From Trichaptum fuscoviolaceum (taxonomy: Eukaryota; Basidiomycota; Agaricomycetes; Hymenochaetales; Trichaptaceae): DNA of 64,000 bases. The notes beneath the pieces were generated by a model that ran no database searches, was not told where the DNA came from, and saw only the letters and a program-made list of their open reading frames with translations. The stretch is taken from assembly GCA_910574455.1 (NCBI GenBank), contig CAJSYZ010000002.1, positions 4,365,671 to 4,429,670 on the forward strand, in the 5' to 3' direction. This document shows positions 1 through 11,461 of the stretch, piece after piece (positions within the stretch are counted from its first letter, which is position 1; every line of letters starts with the position of its first letter). Both the position numbers and the translations under genes were made by a program.

Positions 1-7
1 TTAGCGA

Positions 8-1721
8 TTACATAGCCCAATCCTTGACCCTCGATGTTTTGGGACAACCTGGTGCAGACGGCGAAGAAAACCTCGTTTCAACAAATACTTTCTCCACACC
101 ACTCTGACGTTTGTCAAACGCTTCGTATAGCGCTTGCATATCCTCGAGTGGAACACGGTGCGTAATTACACTGCAAAGTGGAATATCAACATATTAAGTC
201 AAAGTCTCCCACCACAATTTAACAACTCACAATGTCGGATCAAATTTCCCAGGAATGATGTAGTCATTGAGAATCTCTTCCCAGTAGAGATGGACAGGAG
301 CTTGGCCATTACCTATGAGACGGACCCCCTTTTCCATGAGTGCACCGATGTTGAAGGCATTAGTATACCCAGCACTGAATGCAGATTTCTCAGATATGAA
401 CTCAAAGTTCGCCAATCGATACGCACTATGCAGCGATGATACCACAGCGTCCCATCTTTTTGACGGACATAATCATCTCATTGACGATCTCAGGGACATC
501 TGTTTCAAGGATAAGGGTCTTCTGAACTTTGTGAAAAAGAGTCTTCGGTTGATGGAATGTTCCTATATGTTTACAAGGACATTAGAATTGACAAGCAAAA
601 TACGAAAAGTAAGAGTGCCTCCTTACCACAGTCAATAGCTACGTCGAGCCCTCCAGGAACAATCTCTTGAAGACGTTTGACAACATCCTTGTGTTGACCA
701 AAGTCCAGCATTTCGACGCCTGACTTCTCAGCTGCGAATGCAAGCCGTGCTTGAACATTGTCGATCCCTATCACACGCTTTGCACCTTTGAGCTTAGCCC
801 ACCGAGCGACACATTGTCCGATCGGACCTAAGCCCTAATGCGATGTGTAAATAGCCGGCATTCCTGATACAAAGGTGATCGGTGAGCTTACCCAGATTCC
901 AACAACGTCCCCTTCCTTCACACCCGTATCCACAACGGCATGGTAGCTCGTCGGAAGAATATCAGATAAGTAGATGACCTGCTCATCCGATACGCTATCC
1001 GGTACCGGAAGGAGATTACATTCTCCAAATGGAACGCGCACGTATTCGGCTTGTCCTCCAGCGAAGCCTCCTGTGAGATGGGAGTAGCCGAAGAATCCTG
1101 CGTCCCGATGGCCATACATTGCATTCATGAGCCTGAGACTCGGTATGTAAATACTCCATCGAGGCATTAGAGCAGCACTCACGAGGAGTTATTAGTTCGA
1201 TCGCAGAAAGAGGACAATTTCTTTTCGCAATATTCGCATTTGCCACATGCGATTTGGAATGAAGCCACAACACGGTCTCCTGGCTTGAATTTTGTTACAT
1301 TGGGTCCAACGCGATCCACCTTGCCCATAAACTGTCCAAATATCAGATTATTAGTCAATCCAAAGATAGTTTGTGCGCGAACCTCGTGACCAAGAATGTC
1401 TCCCTTTTGAAGGGTCAAAATTTCGCCATGATAGAGATGCAAGTCAGAGCCGCAGATAGTAGTTCCAGTGACTTTGATAACGACGTCATCTGGATCTGTA
1501 ACGTCTGGCACCGGAGCGTCGATGAGCTCAACCTGCTTGGTGCCCATCCATGCCAGAGCCTTCATCGTCGACCCGTCTGCACGCCCTTTGTAGGTGGGAG
1601 TGACGTCAACCGGGTGTTCACCCATGTGCTATACCGAAAGCATATGTAGTTAATATGAGATTTGGATTGGAGTAGACATGGTGAAACGTACGTTTTGTAG
1701 TGCGTTTGCTGCTGCCTGCAT
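8..1721 (-). CDS. Zinc-dependent alcohol dehydrogenase (MDR family), multi-exon
   Basis: Predicted cytosolic zinc-binding, NAD(P)-dependent oxidoreductase of the medium-chain dehydrogenase/reductase family, closest in style to the fungal glutathione-independent formaldehyde dehydrogenase/threonine dehydrogenase-like group. Seen: catalytic-zinc segment CGSDLHLYHG followed by GHE, structural-zinc cysteines in CGKCEYCEKKLSSFC, Rossmann motif GLGPIGQ near 820, and a C-terminal end reading KDWAM then TAA at 8-10. The start at 1721 (MQAAANALQN) is joined across an intron (about 1628-1690) to HMGEHPVDVTPTYKGRADGS; an alternative start is MKALAW at 1565. Several introns interrupt it, for example after GHE and after DVAIDCG. 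The substrate cannot be read from sequence. Family assignment is solid; exon edges are approximate. Confidence 0.9.
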
Positions 1722-2015
1722 TGTTGGAAGATAGGAGGGAGATTAGAGTCAGTGATGCACGCCATTTGCCAGATATTATATATGTTTTGGCAAGGAGCCT
1801 ATGATGTTGATTGGAGCTGAGAGGAAGTGTCAACGTCATATTCTTACGGACCAACTAGTTTCCTTAAAGTCGACCAAATTTATACGAGGCTAAATTTAGA
1901 CCGTCGGTTTTGTGAACGAGAATGGTTCTGCCACCAATATGATTAACGGAAAATACTTAGGTGTGCGATTACAAGAGATGCGGTAAGAAGAGAAACGTAT
2001 GCGACCAAAGGAAGA

Positions 2016-3101
2016 CTATTCAACGCGCCTTGAACTACCTTTTTCTCGTAGTTTCGCTCGCTGTCGCTCGTACCACCCCGCTCCAGGAAGTCCTAAACCA
2101 ATCTTGCTGTGTCTCAGGATTGCACCAGACGATGACTTGAAAGCACTCTTTTCTGAAGCTACCGGACGGCTCCCAGCTCGTAAGCGAGTCTGCCGTGCAG
2201 AGTCGTACGCTGACACGATCTCGTCCGCGTTCCTCGTTTTTAACTTGTCCGCATTCTCCTCGAATACCGCTCGTACACCATCTTGGCTTATTGGTTCGGC
2301 AATGACTTGATTCTAAGGATTCTCAAACGTATTAGGATTACTATATTTAAGATAATACCGATCAACGTACGATATACTCCTGAGTCTTGACAGTCAGATC
2401 TTTCACGCCGGAGGGTCCACGGTACTTCAGTACTTTCTTCAAGTTTTCTTGAGTGACACGCCGCAACCTTCCACCCATACCATGCTGCAGGAAACCTGGC
2501 TTTTCCGACTGCTTTTCTCGTCGAATGACCTCTCCCACTTCCGCAACACCCTCCGTCAGGACACTGTGTGTTCCTTTCTTCAATGCATTTCCAACAAGTT
2601 CCCATCCTAATGCGCGTGCGGTCATATTGAATTTTACGTCGCGCGGGTTGTCTACGAGTTCCAAAATTGCGTGCGGCGCATTATCACCCTGTCTGTTTCC
2701 AAATTTGAGGATGCGCGTATATCCGCCTGGACGTTGTGCATATCGATGGGCAAGTGCGCCAAATACTTTAGGAATGAGGGTGTGCTTGAGTAGAAATCCC
2801 TGCGCGCGCCGTGCAGCTGGTAAGTCTCCTTTCTTGCCGAGCGTTATGATCTGCAGAGTCCATTTAGTCGAAGTGACTCGAGGTGCACACACCCTTAGCT
2901 TACTTTCTCTGCGAGTCTCGCTGTATCTCTAGCCTTGGGAAGTGTGGTTTTGATTTGTTCGTGTTCTATAAGTGATGTGACGAGGTTCCTAGTCAAGTTC
3001 AGAGGGTTTTCAAGCAACAGTAAGGATCTCGCATACCGGAGCATAAGCATCCTATGAGCAGATGTCCTCGAAAACTTTCTAAATGCTACACCATGTTTCA
3101 T
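2016..3101 (-). CDS. MRPL17: Mitochondrial large-subunit ribosomal protein bL17m
   Basis: Homologue of bacterial L17, a structural protein of the mitochondrial 54S large ribosomal subunit. The start is clear: MKHGVAFRKFSRTSAHRMLM is the canonical L17 N-terminus. A short intron (about 2988-3035) joins MLR to NLVTSLIEHEQIKTT, and a second joins RLAEK to IITLGKKGDLPAARR. The body carries the conserved GGYTRILKFGNRQGDNA segment (around 2690-2740), which closes the L17 core. A third intron near 2310-2368 links QEYI to NQVIAEPISQDG and a basic C-terminal extension ending at 2016. The extension beyond the bacterial core is usual in fungi. It is transcribed away from the mitochondrial ACP gene. Confidence 0.93.
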
Positions 3102-3681
3102 GGCTATGATATTGCAGTCGCTGACAGCGAGATGCGAGGAGATGGTAAGTCAAAACAACCGTTGCCTTTCTCGTTCAGATGAAGTTTATTCCCGCGCTCC
3201 AAGTCGGCGCTTCCCGGATAACTCCGAGTTCTTTGCTTTGCCTTAAGATGAATAGATGTTCGCTCGAACCCCTTGGCACTACATATACCTCACTTCTTAC
3301 CTCGTACAGCTCGAAGATCCATCAAAGAAGCTACCTGCGGCATTTCGTGAGAGTTGGATATAGGAAAGGCGTGCTGCCAAGAATCCGGCGCAAGCCTTGC
3401 AATATGCACTAAAACATGTTTTCGCGATACGCATTGACCGGAGGATGCTGATGATCCTGAGAGGTAAACTCTCTCCCAAACCGAACAAAATGATAAGGGA
3501 AGCGATATCGTGCAATTTATCTAGCTCTGAGTTACATATCTCTCGTATAGAGAGTCTGTTTATGGTGCTTACAAGCATCCATAAATGGAATTTATTCAAG
3601 CGGCGCTCATACTTTCTTTTTTGACAAACTGGCACGCGTAAGACACCGGTCAACAGTAACTTCCTGCACGTACTGCTAACT
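3102..3681. promoter_or_regulatory. Shared intergenic region between divergent bL17m and ACP genes
   Basis: 580 bp separating two divergently transcribed nuclear genes for mitochondrial proteins. It must hold both promoters and 5' leaders. No further gene or clear TATA/CCAAT element was recognised; open frames crossing it look like chance. Confidence 0.5.
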
Positions 3682-4316
3682 ATGTCGTTCCTTCGTCCAG
3701 TCTTCCGAGCAGCGCTTCGGCCGCAAAGGCTCATCGCCCTTCCGAAAAATCGAGCTACTTGGCAGTCTCAGCTATTCGCGGTTCAGCGTGCAGCGTATTC
3801 AGCAAGCGCAGGCTTGTCTTCCTCCGACATTCAAACGAGGATTCTGGATGTGCTAAAGAGTTTTGAGAAGGTTGATCCTAGCAAGGCAAGTTCCATTGAA
3901 GCAAGCTTGCATTTGTGTATTGCTAAAAAAATTCTTTTTTATGCTGGTAGTTGACCAGCACGTCGACATTTGCAGAGGATCTTGGGTTGGACAGCCTGGA
4001 TGCGGTTGAAGTCGTAATGGCTATTGAAGAGGTGCGCAAAATTAAAAGTTGATTTCTTTCTGGTGCGAATCACGTCTCACAGGAGTTCGGCATTGATATT
4101 CCTGATCCTGAAGCCGATGAGATTAAGACGGTGCAACAAGGTTCGTTTATAATTCTCGCAGTAACCCGGCTCAGCGCTCATCCTTTTCTTTCCTCTTCGT
4201 CTCCTCCTTTTCACAGCGATCGACTACATCGCCAAGACACCGGATGGTGCGTGTTTCTGCTTAAATTGTTCTCACTGATATGATTCTCAACCACTCTCCG
4301 GTTCACAGCTCACTAA
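3682..4316 (+). CDS. ACP1: Mitochondrial acyl carrier protein
   Basis: Carries the 4'-phosphopantetheine arm for mitochondrial type II fatty-acid synthesis; in eukaryotes it is also a complex I subunit and supports LYR proteins of Fe-S biogenesis. Proposed exons 3682-3885, 3951-4031, 4083-4140, 4217-4246 and 4309-4316 sum to 381 nt, closing in frame at 126 aa. Seen: an Arg/Ala-rich mitochondrial presequence (MSFLRPVFRAALRPQRL), then IQTRILDVLKSFEKVDPSK, the attachment-site segment EDLGLDSLDAVEVVMAIEE (Ser of DSL), EFGIDIPDPEADEIKTV and AIDYIAKTPDAH. Intron 1 needs a GC donor (AAG|GCAAGT), because no GT donor preserves this frame. The last coding exon contributes only 8 nt. Confidence 0.95.
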
Positions 4317-4676
4317 ATATTTCCATACATCTGTTATGTATTCTTCTCAATCCCAAAACAACGAAGCTTTCTGCTGGCATATTCATACTCGTGTGATGTC
4401 ATCTCTGAAATGCATCTGAGTTTCGAATCCAGAAGCGTAACTTAAGGCGATGAGCTCATCGTTTTTGGCCTGATACGGAAGAAGCACAAGTGCGGCTAGT
4501 GCACAACCAATTGACATGTAGGTCCGGTTCATTGTCCAGCTGATATCGAATCTCTTTCCACGTGATCATTTCAATGCATGATGCGGTTCCGGCGCTTTCA
4601 TCTAGATCTCATCTCAGTCGCAGCTATAAGGGCGAAGTTGCGCTAATGGTGTCCGATATCCACCTCCTGCGCACTT
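4317..4676. other. Intergenic spacer
   Basis: 360 bp between the ACP stop and the SMP-30 start, same orientation. It should hold the ACP 3' end and the SMP-30 promoter. No gene, repeat or obvious regulatory motif recognised. Confidence 0.4.
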
Positions 4677-5980
4677 ATGTCTCGACCTAATAGCATCACT
4701 GTCAGCGAACCGCTAATTAAAGCTGGTTGCACTTTGGGCGAAGGTCAACTTCGCAGTCCATTACCTTTTCACTATATTCTGAACATTTGCTTCCTATAGG
4801 CCCATTATACGACAAATTGACAGCGACTCTACACTTCGTAGACATTGTCGAGAAGCGAGTACGCAGCTGCTTGATGATTTTTGCTGCAAATTTACTAAGC
4901 GTACCGAGCGTAGGTCTTGCACTACGACACTATCACCAGAACTCTCTCCGTCGACCAGTATACTGCACCAGTGTCGTGTCTTGCGCCTCGGAATGAGCGC
5001 AATGGTGTACGCACTTTTCTCTGAGTTTGAGGCTCGTATTCACGTCAATTTATCTAGCTGGCTTGCGTAGCTGGTGCAGGTTTTGCTTTGATGGATTCAG
5101 ATGCGCTCAAGCTCTCCTATCTCAGTACGCCATTAACGCCAGAGGAGTCCCTTTATGTCAGATTCAATGATGGCGCATGCGATAGCCGCGGTCGCTTCTT
5201 TGCTGGTACCATTTGTAACAAGGAACGAGAAATCCCTGGACGCCTTTTTCGGTTTGACCCTAGCGATGGGACGACCACGGTCGTAGACCCAGGTCCCTTC
5301 ACTGTATGTGAGGAACTTAGCTCCTACTGATTTTACTGAAATATTCCGGATAGGATTGTAACGGATGTGGTTGGAATGAGGACGAAACGACATTGTGAGC
5401 TTTGTGACATTTCGTAAATGGCATTGCTTATGAAGTGAACACGTACAGCTACCTTACTGATTCCCTTGTGAACCGCATCTACGCTTATGACTACAACGAC
5501 GGAGAATTATCAAATCGTCGAGTATTTGTAGATCCACTTGCACAGGGACTTCCCGAGGGAACTTTCCCTGACGGCCTATGTTTTGACAGCGAAGGCGGCA
5601 TTTGGAGCGCAAGGTTCGTTACCACGTCATTAATTCACTTTTCACTCGCTCACCATCGCTTTAGATGGGGAGGATCGAAGATCGTGAGACATACCAAAGA
5701 TGGATCAATTGATTTCGAAGTTTTCTTCCCTACTGCCCTTAACATTACTGCATGTTGTTTTGGAGGTGAGATGATGCAGTTCACTTCAGGCAGATCGTTC
5801 TCATGCATTTCGTTTGGAGGTCCTAACAATGATCAGCTGTTCGTGACTACCGCGCATTGCGGGGCCATTGGCGGCGACTCTTCGCGCCAGGAGCAGTATC
5901 CAAACTCAGGCGATATTTTCCAAGTAGATTTGTCGGATCGATATAAAGGGGGGAAGTGGCGGCATAATTTTTCAGGATAA
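4677..5980 (+). CDS. SMP-30/gluconolactonase (regucalcin-like) protein
   Basis: Predicted six-bladed beta-propeller, metal-dependent lactonase of the SMP-30/gluconolaconase/LRE family; known members hydrolyse sugar lactones. Proposed exons 4677-4743, 4800-4858, 4914-5006, 5058-5303, 5354-5394, 5449-5613, 5665-5765 and 5820-5980 total 933 nt (310 aa, in frame). Seen: N-terminal CTLGEGPLYD with the metal-binding Glu, RFNDGACDSRGRFFAGTI (metal-binding Asn and Asp), DCNGCGWNEDET, YLTDSLVNRIYAYDY and GTFPDGLCFDSEGGIWSARW, all in family order. No signal peptide, so likely cytosolic. Eight exons for 310 aa is dense even for this window. The physiological substrate is not determinable. Confidence 0.9.
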
Positions 5981-8046
5981 ATTCATCTGGGATTCTTCGC
6001 TTTCTGATGTCTAATTTGCGAGCTTGCCGGCGACTCGCTACCTGTCGTATGTGCCTGTTGATTGCAATGCTATTGATTTCGAAGAAATTCAACTGGGTCC
6101 TCGGAGCTGTAATTGGTATTCCCATAGGCGCGTTGGAGCTTCCTACAGATAGACTTTAATTGCTGATTTCCCAGATTGAAACTTCACATCCCCACAGCAG
6201 ATCACTGCACCCGAACTAGAAGCTTTCCCCCATTCGCAGTCAAGTGGTTCCTCGCCAATTCCGTATGTCTTGCCCATCTGTACCATCGACTACAGTCATA
6301 AATCGGTTCTGTATCTTTACAGTGGTACAAAACGTCATCAGAGACTCTGGGAAAGTTACCGGACCATTGGAAGGCATCGCCATGAGGACTAATTGCCGTG
6401 TGGATTTAGCATGTCTAGCACGAGGCACATATCAGTGTCCTGCCTTAAGATAAAACTATGAAGTAGGAAACAAAATATTAGACCCCCACATGAGATGTAC
6501 GTATGAGAACTATCTATCAACCAAAAGGACTGACTTTAGGTGTAGATAGTTTTAGCGCATGTCCATCCGTATACCTGGTGATAAGACTTCCTCAAGCATC
6601 ATAGTAAGAGCATATCGGCTTTATCCGATGGAGAGCGGCAGATCCAGGAATTCGGAGAATCGCCTGCGGTCCGAAGAACGAACTTGGCATAAGTAGCTCG
6701 CTCTCCAAATTTGTGCTCGCAGTTGGATGTTCGACGTACGTCCTCCCAGAACAAAAGTCTCAACCAATGTCTTCATTGTCATCAAAACCCAAATGTAACT
6801 TGCTAAGATTTCGAAAAAAAAAACCCCGGTGTTACGGCGAGGCAGCATCCGTGTCTCCAGGGCTTGATTTTCGACGTCAAGCTCCCATGATGGACAGACC
6901 AGCATCCAATCGATATCAGATCTCAGGCTCGGCAGCTAGTTCTACGGCTCTTAGTTCATGGTCCTGCGAGAGAGCTTGTCCTTGTATAATGCTAGCTCAT
7001 TCCAATCAATCGATAAGGTCTGCAGTAGCCATAGCGTGACTCCAACGATGGCCGGCCAGCTAGGTCCTTAATCCGTCCGCCCTTATTCCTCGGTAAGCAC
7101 TACATGCTGCGTATGAGTCCTCGGAGGGTTACAGTTGCATGCAATATCAGATTACCTCGGATGATCAGGTTAAGGGAGCGTAGGTTAGGGGCGAAGAGCA
7201 AAGAACTAGAATGAACTTCGTTTTTCCGATACAATGATCTATAAACCGATGAGAGGGGAGTAAACAAACGGTTAAACATCAGCTCGTTTCTGATTTGAAA
7301 ACACTAAATTCCACTGGCAGCGAGAAATCTAGAGCCAGTATGTGCACAATGATATTTTCAGCCCACTTAGCTTTCATACTTTTCGACCCCTTCGCGTGCT
7401 GACATGGTTCGTTTATGCCAGCGGTTGATCATCGCAGAGAGGACAATTCAGCTATTAAGCCTACTGCAAACAAACTTTAGACATCGGCCATAAAGGGAGT
7501 TGGTCCTTCCTATACGAACCATGTCCCTGATCGACGTTCACAACTTGAATGAACGACACATTAATTCTTTCGTAATTTATTCGTGAGACTCGGACATGTG
7601 AGGTTGCTCAGGGACTTCCCGATGATAGGATAGGCAAATGCCGACTCAACTTGAAGATGATTCTTTAACAGATCACTGGCATACGTAAAGCTAATATAAG
7701 TAAATGCATCCTATTATCTCCTATGGATGTTGATAGTCAATTTGGTGCAAGGCTTTACTCGAAAGAGATTGTCTGTATGTGGTTTAAACAATGATTTAAG
7801 TAGAGACTGGAATACACAATGCACAGTCAAATGCACGCTACACTAGTATTACTTGTTGTTATTGAACAATTTGGCACATTAAGAAATATATTGAGCAAAT
7901 TCGGTGTGAGGATACATAGAGAGATCCGCACTGTTGTCGGCCTGGTAGATCAGCCACAAACGTAGTACCGTACTCAGGCTGAATCCTTAGGATACGTTCA
8001 AGGACGTGCTGCGATTTTTTTCCAACTCCGGAGATTTAGCCGTACT
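5981..8046. other. 2.1 kb gene-free stretch
   Basis: No conserved protein, RNA gene or mobile element recognised on either strand. Open frames are short (all under 110 codons) and lack family-like composition. A poly-A run lies near 6818-6827. It separates convergent genes (SMP-30 on +, orphan on -), so no promoter is required here; it could contain decayed sequence or a noncoding transcript. Confidence 0.4.
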
Positions 8047-9093
8047 TCAAGCAAGAACGCGGTTGATAGCGCTTTTGAAGCGCCTGAGTTGTTTAGCTAG
8101 TCGCTTTCGTTTTGAGGAGATGTGTGATCCGTTGGGTGCAGATTTAACCTCAGTCGATACAAAGTCATAATCGGTTATCGGTTCTCCTGGCGTGTTGAGA
8201 ACATCCGGTGTTTCGGAGGTGCCCTCAACGAAGCGAATTGTCTCTATTGATATAGGACGTTTAGTAATCGGAAGCGAAGTACCAACTTGGTGCCAGGACG
8301 TTTCTATAGATAAAGGATAGAGCCGCATGTCATTAAGCAAAGCAGATCGCCGATCCCGGGCCAGAGGATCCAGCTTCATACATGTCGTTATTTCAAAGCA
8401 TCGGTGAAGTGAGTTCTGATAAGAACTCCGGCGCTTGAAGGTCGGTATGCGCCACTTTGTTCCAGCAAGTAAATTTGGAGCCGATCTTGACGAACCTTGA
8501 TGGGCATACGGTGATTTTCCGAAAGGAGGAAATTCCATGGTTGAGCTCAAGGACTTGGGGTATTGCTGTGTCGCAATTGAGTAGTAACCCGATAGCCCGC
8601 ATCCAGAGGATTGTTTCACAACCGAGTATTGATAGCCCATAGTAGCCTGATCCTCCCAAGGAGAGTCCATGTCAATTGATGAAGCAACTTTGGGTAGTAT
8701 AGTTTCTCTTAGATCACCCAGAAGAATTTGTTGCTGGAAGAGTAAAACATGTTCTAGATGACTCGGAGGTGTTCGCATTGTCATGGGACCGGTGGCATTT
8801 GCAACACTGCTCGGTTTGCTGCTCATTGAACTCAGGCTGTCCACGCAGAGCGCTGTGGAGTTTGCATTCGACATCTGCCATATTACCATAAGTAAAATTT
8901 CTGACAAACATGCAGCCCTTGAGGTTTAAAAGAAGTACAGCCTACTTACTGAAGTCGTGAAAAGAGTATTGCAATATTCCTCACAATGAGCGTCGATGAT
9001 GTCATTGCAATACTCGTCGGCTGTGAAGAAAGACTCAGACAGTTGACCGGGGTAATCACTTGAGCCATCGTTTTCATCTTTTGTGTTCTCCAT
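8047..9093 (-). CDS. Hypothetical protein (orphan, two exons)
   Basis: Not recognised. Model: exon 1 is 8950-9093 (start MENTKDENDGSSDYPG, 48 codons), a GTAAGT-type intron, then exon 2 from 8874 down to a TGA at 8047, giving about 323 aa. Support: the intron has a strong donor and a CAG acceptor and joins two long frames in phase 0. The protein is acidic at the N-terminus, Ser/Thr-rich in the middle, and ends in a strongly basic tail (SSKRKRLAKQLRRFKSA), which could be a nuclear-localisation or nucleic-acid-contact segment; that role is inference. No signal peptide or membrane segment. It could be a lineage-restricted gene. Confidence 0.55.
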
Positions 9094-9531
9094 CCGAGTC
9101 TCCTGAAAGTGATGGGATTGAGAGCTGTGGTGGCACCACCGCGTCACTATATGTGATGTTCCTTTGAAGCCACTCCAGCCACTACACCACTACCGGAAGC
9201 AATTGTTCTGTGACGTGCGTGGTTTGTTAAAAGCTGTCAGTTTGTTCAAGAGCGAAGTGGCAGTGGACACAATGTATAAGTAACAAAAAGTCAACTCACC
9301 GACTCGTACAGAGAATAGGATGTTCAACGACAACTTCCCGGAGAATGCCGCGAAGCTTAAGAGTTTAAAAGCTTGTTGAAAAGAATTGTCCAGGTTGGAC
9401 CGGAAGCTTTCTTCGATTGGATAACACCTTTGAAGGCAGTATAGATGTATTAAGCTCGTAGCGGATGAAGAAACGGTCTATCTTATAGGGTCTTTAAAGT
9501 GCGAAGCTAGTAGATAAAGGGATGGGAGCCT
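9094..9531. other. Intergenic spacer
   Basis: 438 bp between the orphan gene start and the stop of aspartate aminotransferase, both on the minus strand. It should hold the promoter of the orphan gene and the aminotransferase 3' end. Nothing else recognised. Confidence 0.4.
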
Positions 9532-11083
9532 CTACAGGTCGCCTTTGACAGCCTTCGATACTGACTCAGCGAAATAATCAATGTTACCACCGTTAAGGCC
9601 AGCCATTGAAATACGCCCATCAGCAGTCATGTAGATATGTGCTTTCTCAGCGAGGGCCTTCGTCTGAGAGGGTGTGAGACCAGTAAAGCTATAATATAAA
9701 ATCAATAAATCGGCTGTTGTTATACTCAATACAGAAGGTCGTACCTGAACATGCCGATCTGAGACTTTATATGGCCCCATTCTCCAGGTGTGTTAAGTGA
9801 GACGAGCGAGTCGTACAACTTGTCACGCATACTGATAATTCGGTCGGCCATACCCTTGACTTCGCCCTCCCACTGAGAGTAAAGTTCTGGAGAACTGAGG
9901 ATTGCGTTCGCTACGCGCGCGCCGTGGACAGGTGGGTTCGAGTACATTGGGCGGATGACAATCTTCAGTTGACTATCTACGCGTGCCTTTTCCTCCGGAT
10001 CCGCCGTCACTAAGGAGAACGCGCCAACACGCTCTCCGTACAGACCCATGTTCTTCGCAAATGACTGGGAAAGCGCGATCTGGTGTCCCTGCTCCACGAA
10101 GTAACGAACTGCGAAGGCATCACGTGAGGTATTGCCGGATGCAAATCCTTGATACGCCATGTCGAAGAATGGGAAGTGCTTCTTCTCCAGTAATATGTCG
10201 GAGATCTCCTTCCATTGCTCAGGAGTAGGATCAACACCAGTAGGATTGTGTGCACAGGCATGGAGCAAGACGATGCTTTTCTCTGGAGCATTCTGGGCAG
10301 ATTGTAGTGAATATCACGTGTCGGCACAATCTTATGAAATTTTGACGAACCTTCAAATCTTCCTTCAAACCGGCAAAGTCAAGCCCGACAGTCTTCTTGT
10401 CAAAGTAGCGATATTGCTTGACTTCCAGCCCAGAATCACGGAAAATGGGAGTGTGGTTCCCCCATGACGGTGTAGGAAGGTAGATAACCTTCGAGTGAGG
10501 ATAATGCCTGCCTAAGAAAGCGCCTCCGATTCTGAGAGCTCCAGTTCCAGAGATCGATTGAGTGACAGCAATCTAGGGGGAATTTAAGTTACACAGGGAA
10601 GCTTGTCGTGAAGGATAATGGATACCCTGTTCTCAGCGAATGGCTTGCTCTCAGTGCTATAAGCGAGCTTCGCAGCGTTTTTGGTGAATTCAGGAAGACC
10701 AGTGATAGGAAGATATTCCTTGTCAGGTTGAGTAGCATGTGTGCTGTCTTCTGCCTGAGTAAAGATGATAGAATGTCATTGAGCTAGCTCATCTGTAGCA
10801 ATCCAGTCTCTCACCTTCTTTACGCTGGGTAGAACATACGGCTTGCCATTCTCGTCACGATACGCCCCTACACCGAGATTAATCTTGCGCGTGTCCTTAT
10901 CCGCCTTGAAAGCCTCCGTCACACCTAGCGATTGTTTGGTAAGTAAACTAGGTCACCCTACTCAACACATTGCGCCATACCGAGAATGGGGTCAGGCGGT
11001 CCAGCCGGCACATTCGACCACGTAGACACAGCACGAAGCTGGAGGCGAGAGCGAGGTATAGCACGGGCTGCTGCAGACAGCAT
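9532..11083 (-). CDS. Aspartate aminotransferase, mitochondrial
   Basis: PLP-dependent class I aminotransferase interconverting aspartate/2-oxoglutarate and oxaloacetate/glutamate; part of the malate-aspartate shuttle. Seen: start [20 protein letters not shown], an Arg/Ala-rich mitochondrial presequence, running into [16 protein letters not shown] and, across an intron (about 10922-10975), [20 protein letters not shown]. The large exon contains [17 protein letters not shown] (the Asn-Pro-Thr-Gly substrate/PLP motif), [28 protein letters not shown] (the PLP-binding Lys in SFAKN) and [15 protein letters not shown]. The C-terminal exon ends KAVKGDL at 9532. It is complete, and shares a 378-bp promoter region with aspartyl-tRNA synthetase. 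Confidence 0.96.
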
Positions 11084-11461
11084 TTTAGAAACAGTCGCAA
11101 GCTGTTCGAGAGGGTGTGCGAGGGTGTGATGAGGGGATGAGTGTGTGTGGGCGACAACGATGCGGAGGAAACCGCTTGTTCGGTCGGCGATGTGAGGTTA
11201 TAATGCGGATTTTTCGGGTTAACAAAAATTTTGAACTTCGTTGACCGGCACAGCCACAGCCATTGCACTTCATTAGAAACTGTTGTAATGCATTTCACAC
11301 AATTTCTAATGCTTCTTATAATCATTATGACGTGTCGTCGAGTCGAACATCAAGCCTTCCGGTTACGGTAATTGACTAGGGTTGGCTCCCCTCATCACGC
11401 TGGGCGAGTCAAAAGTGAACCTCACTATCCAACATCCTTCACTCGAGTTTCACTTACTACA
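11084..11461. promoter_or_regulatory. Shared promoter region of aspartate aminotransferase and AspRS
   Basis: 378 bp between two divergent start codons. Both products consume aspartate, so co-regulation is plausible but is inference. It contains one CGAGTCAA (reverse TTGACTCG) element at 11405-11412, 50 bp upstream of the AspRS ATG, resembling the Gcn4/CPC1 half-site TGACTC. Confidence 0.55.
11405..11412 (-). promoter_or_regulatory. Candidate Gcn4/CPC1-type element (TTGACTCG)
   Basis: CGAGTCAA on the plus strand, 50 bp before the AspRS start codon. The same octamer occurs twice just upstream of the histidyl-tRNA synthetase start. Gcn4-family bZIP proteins bind TGACTCA-like sites and control amino-acid and synthetase genes in fungi. 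The octamer also occurs elsewhere in the window, so this is a weak call. Confidence 0.3.
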
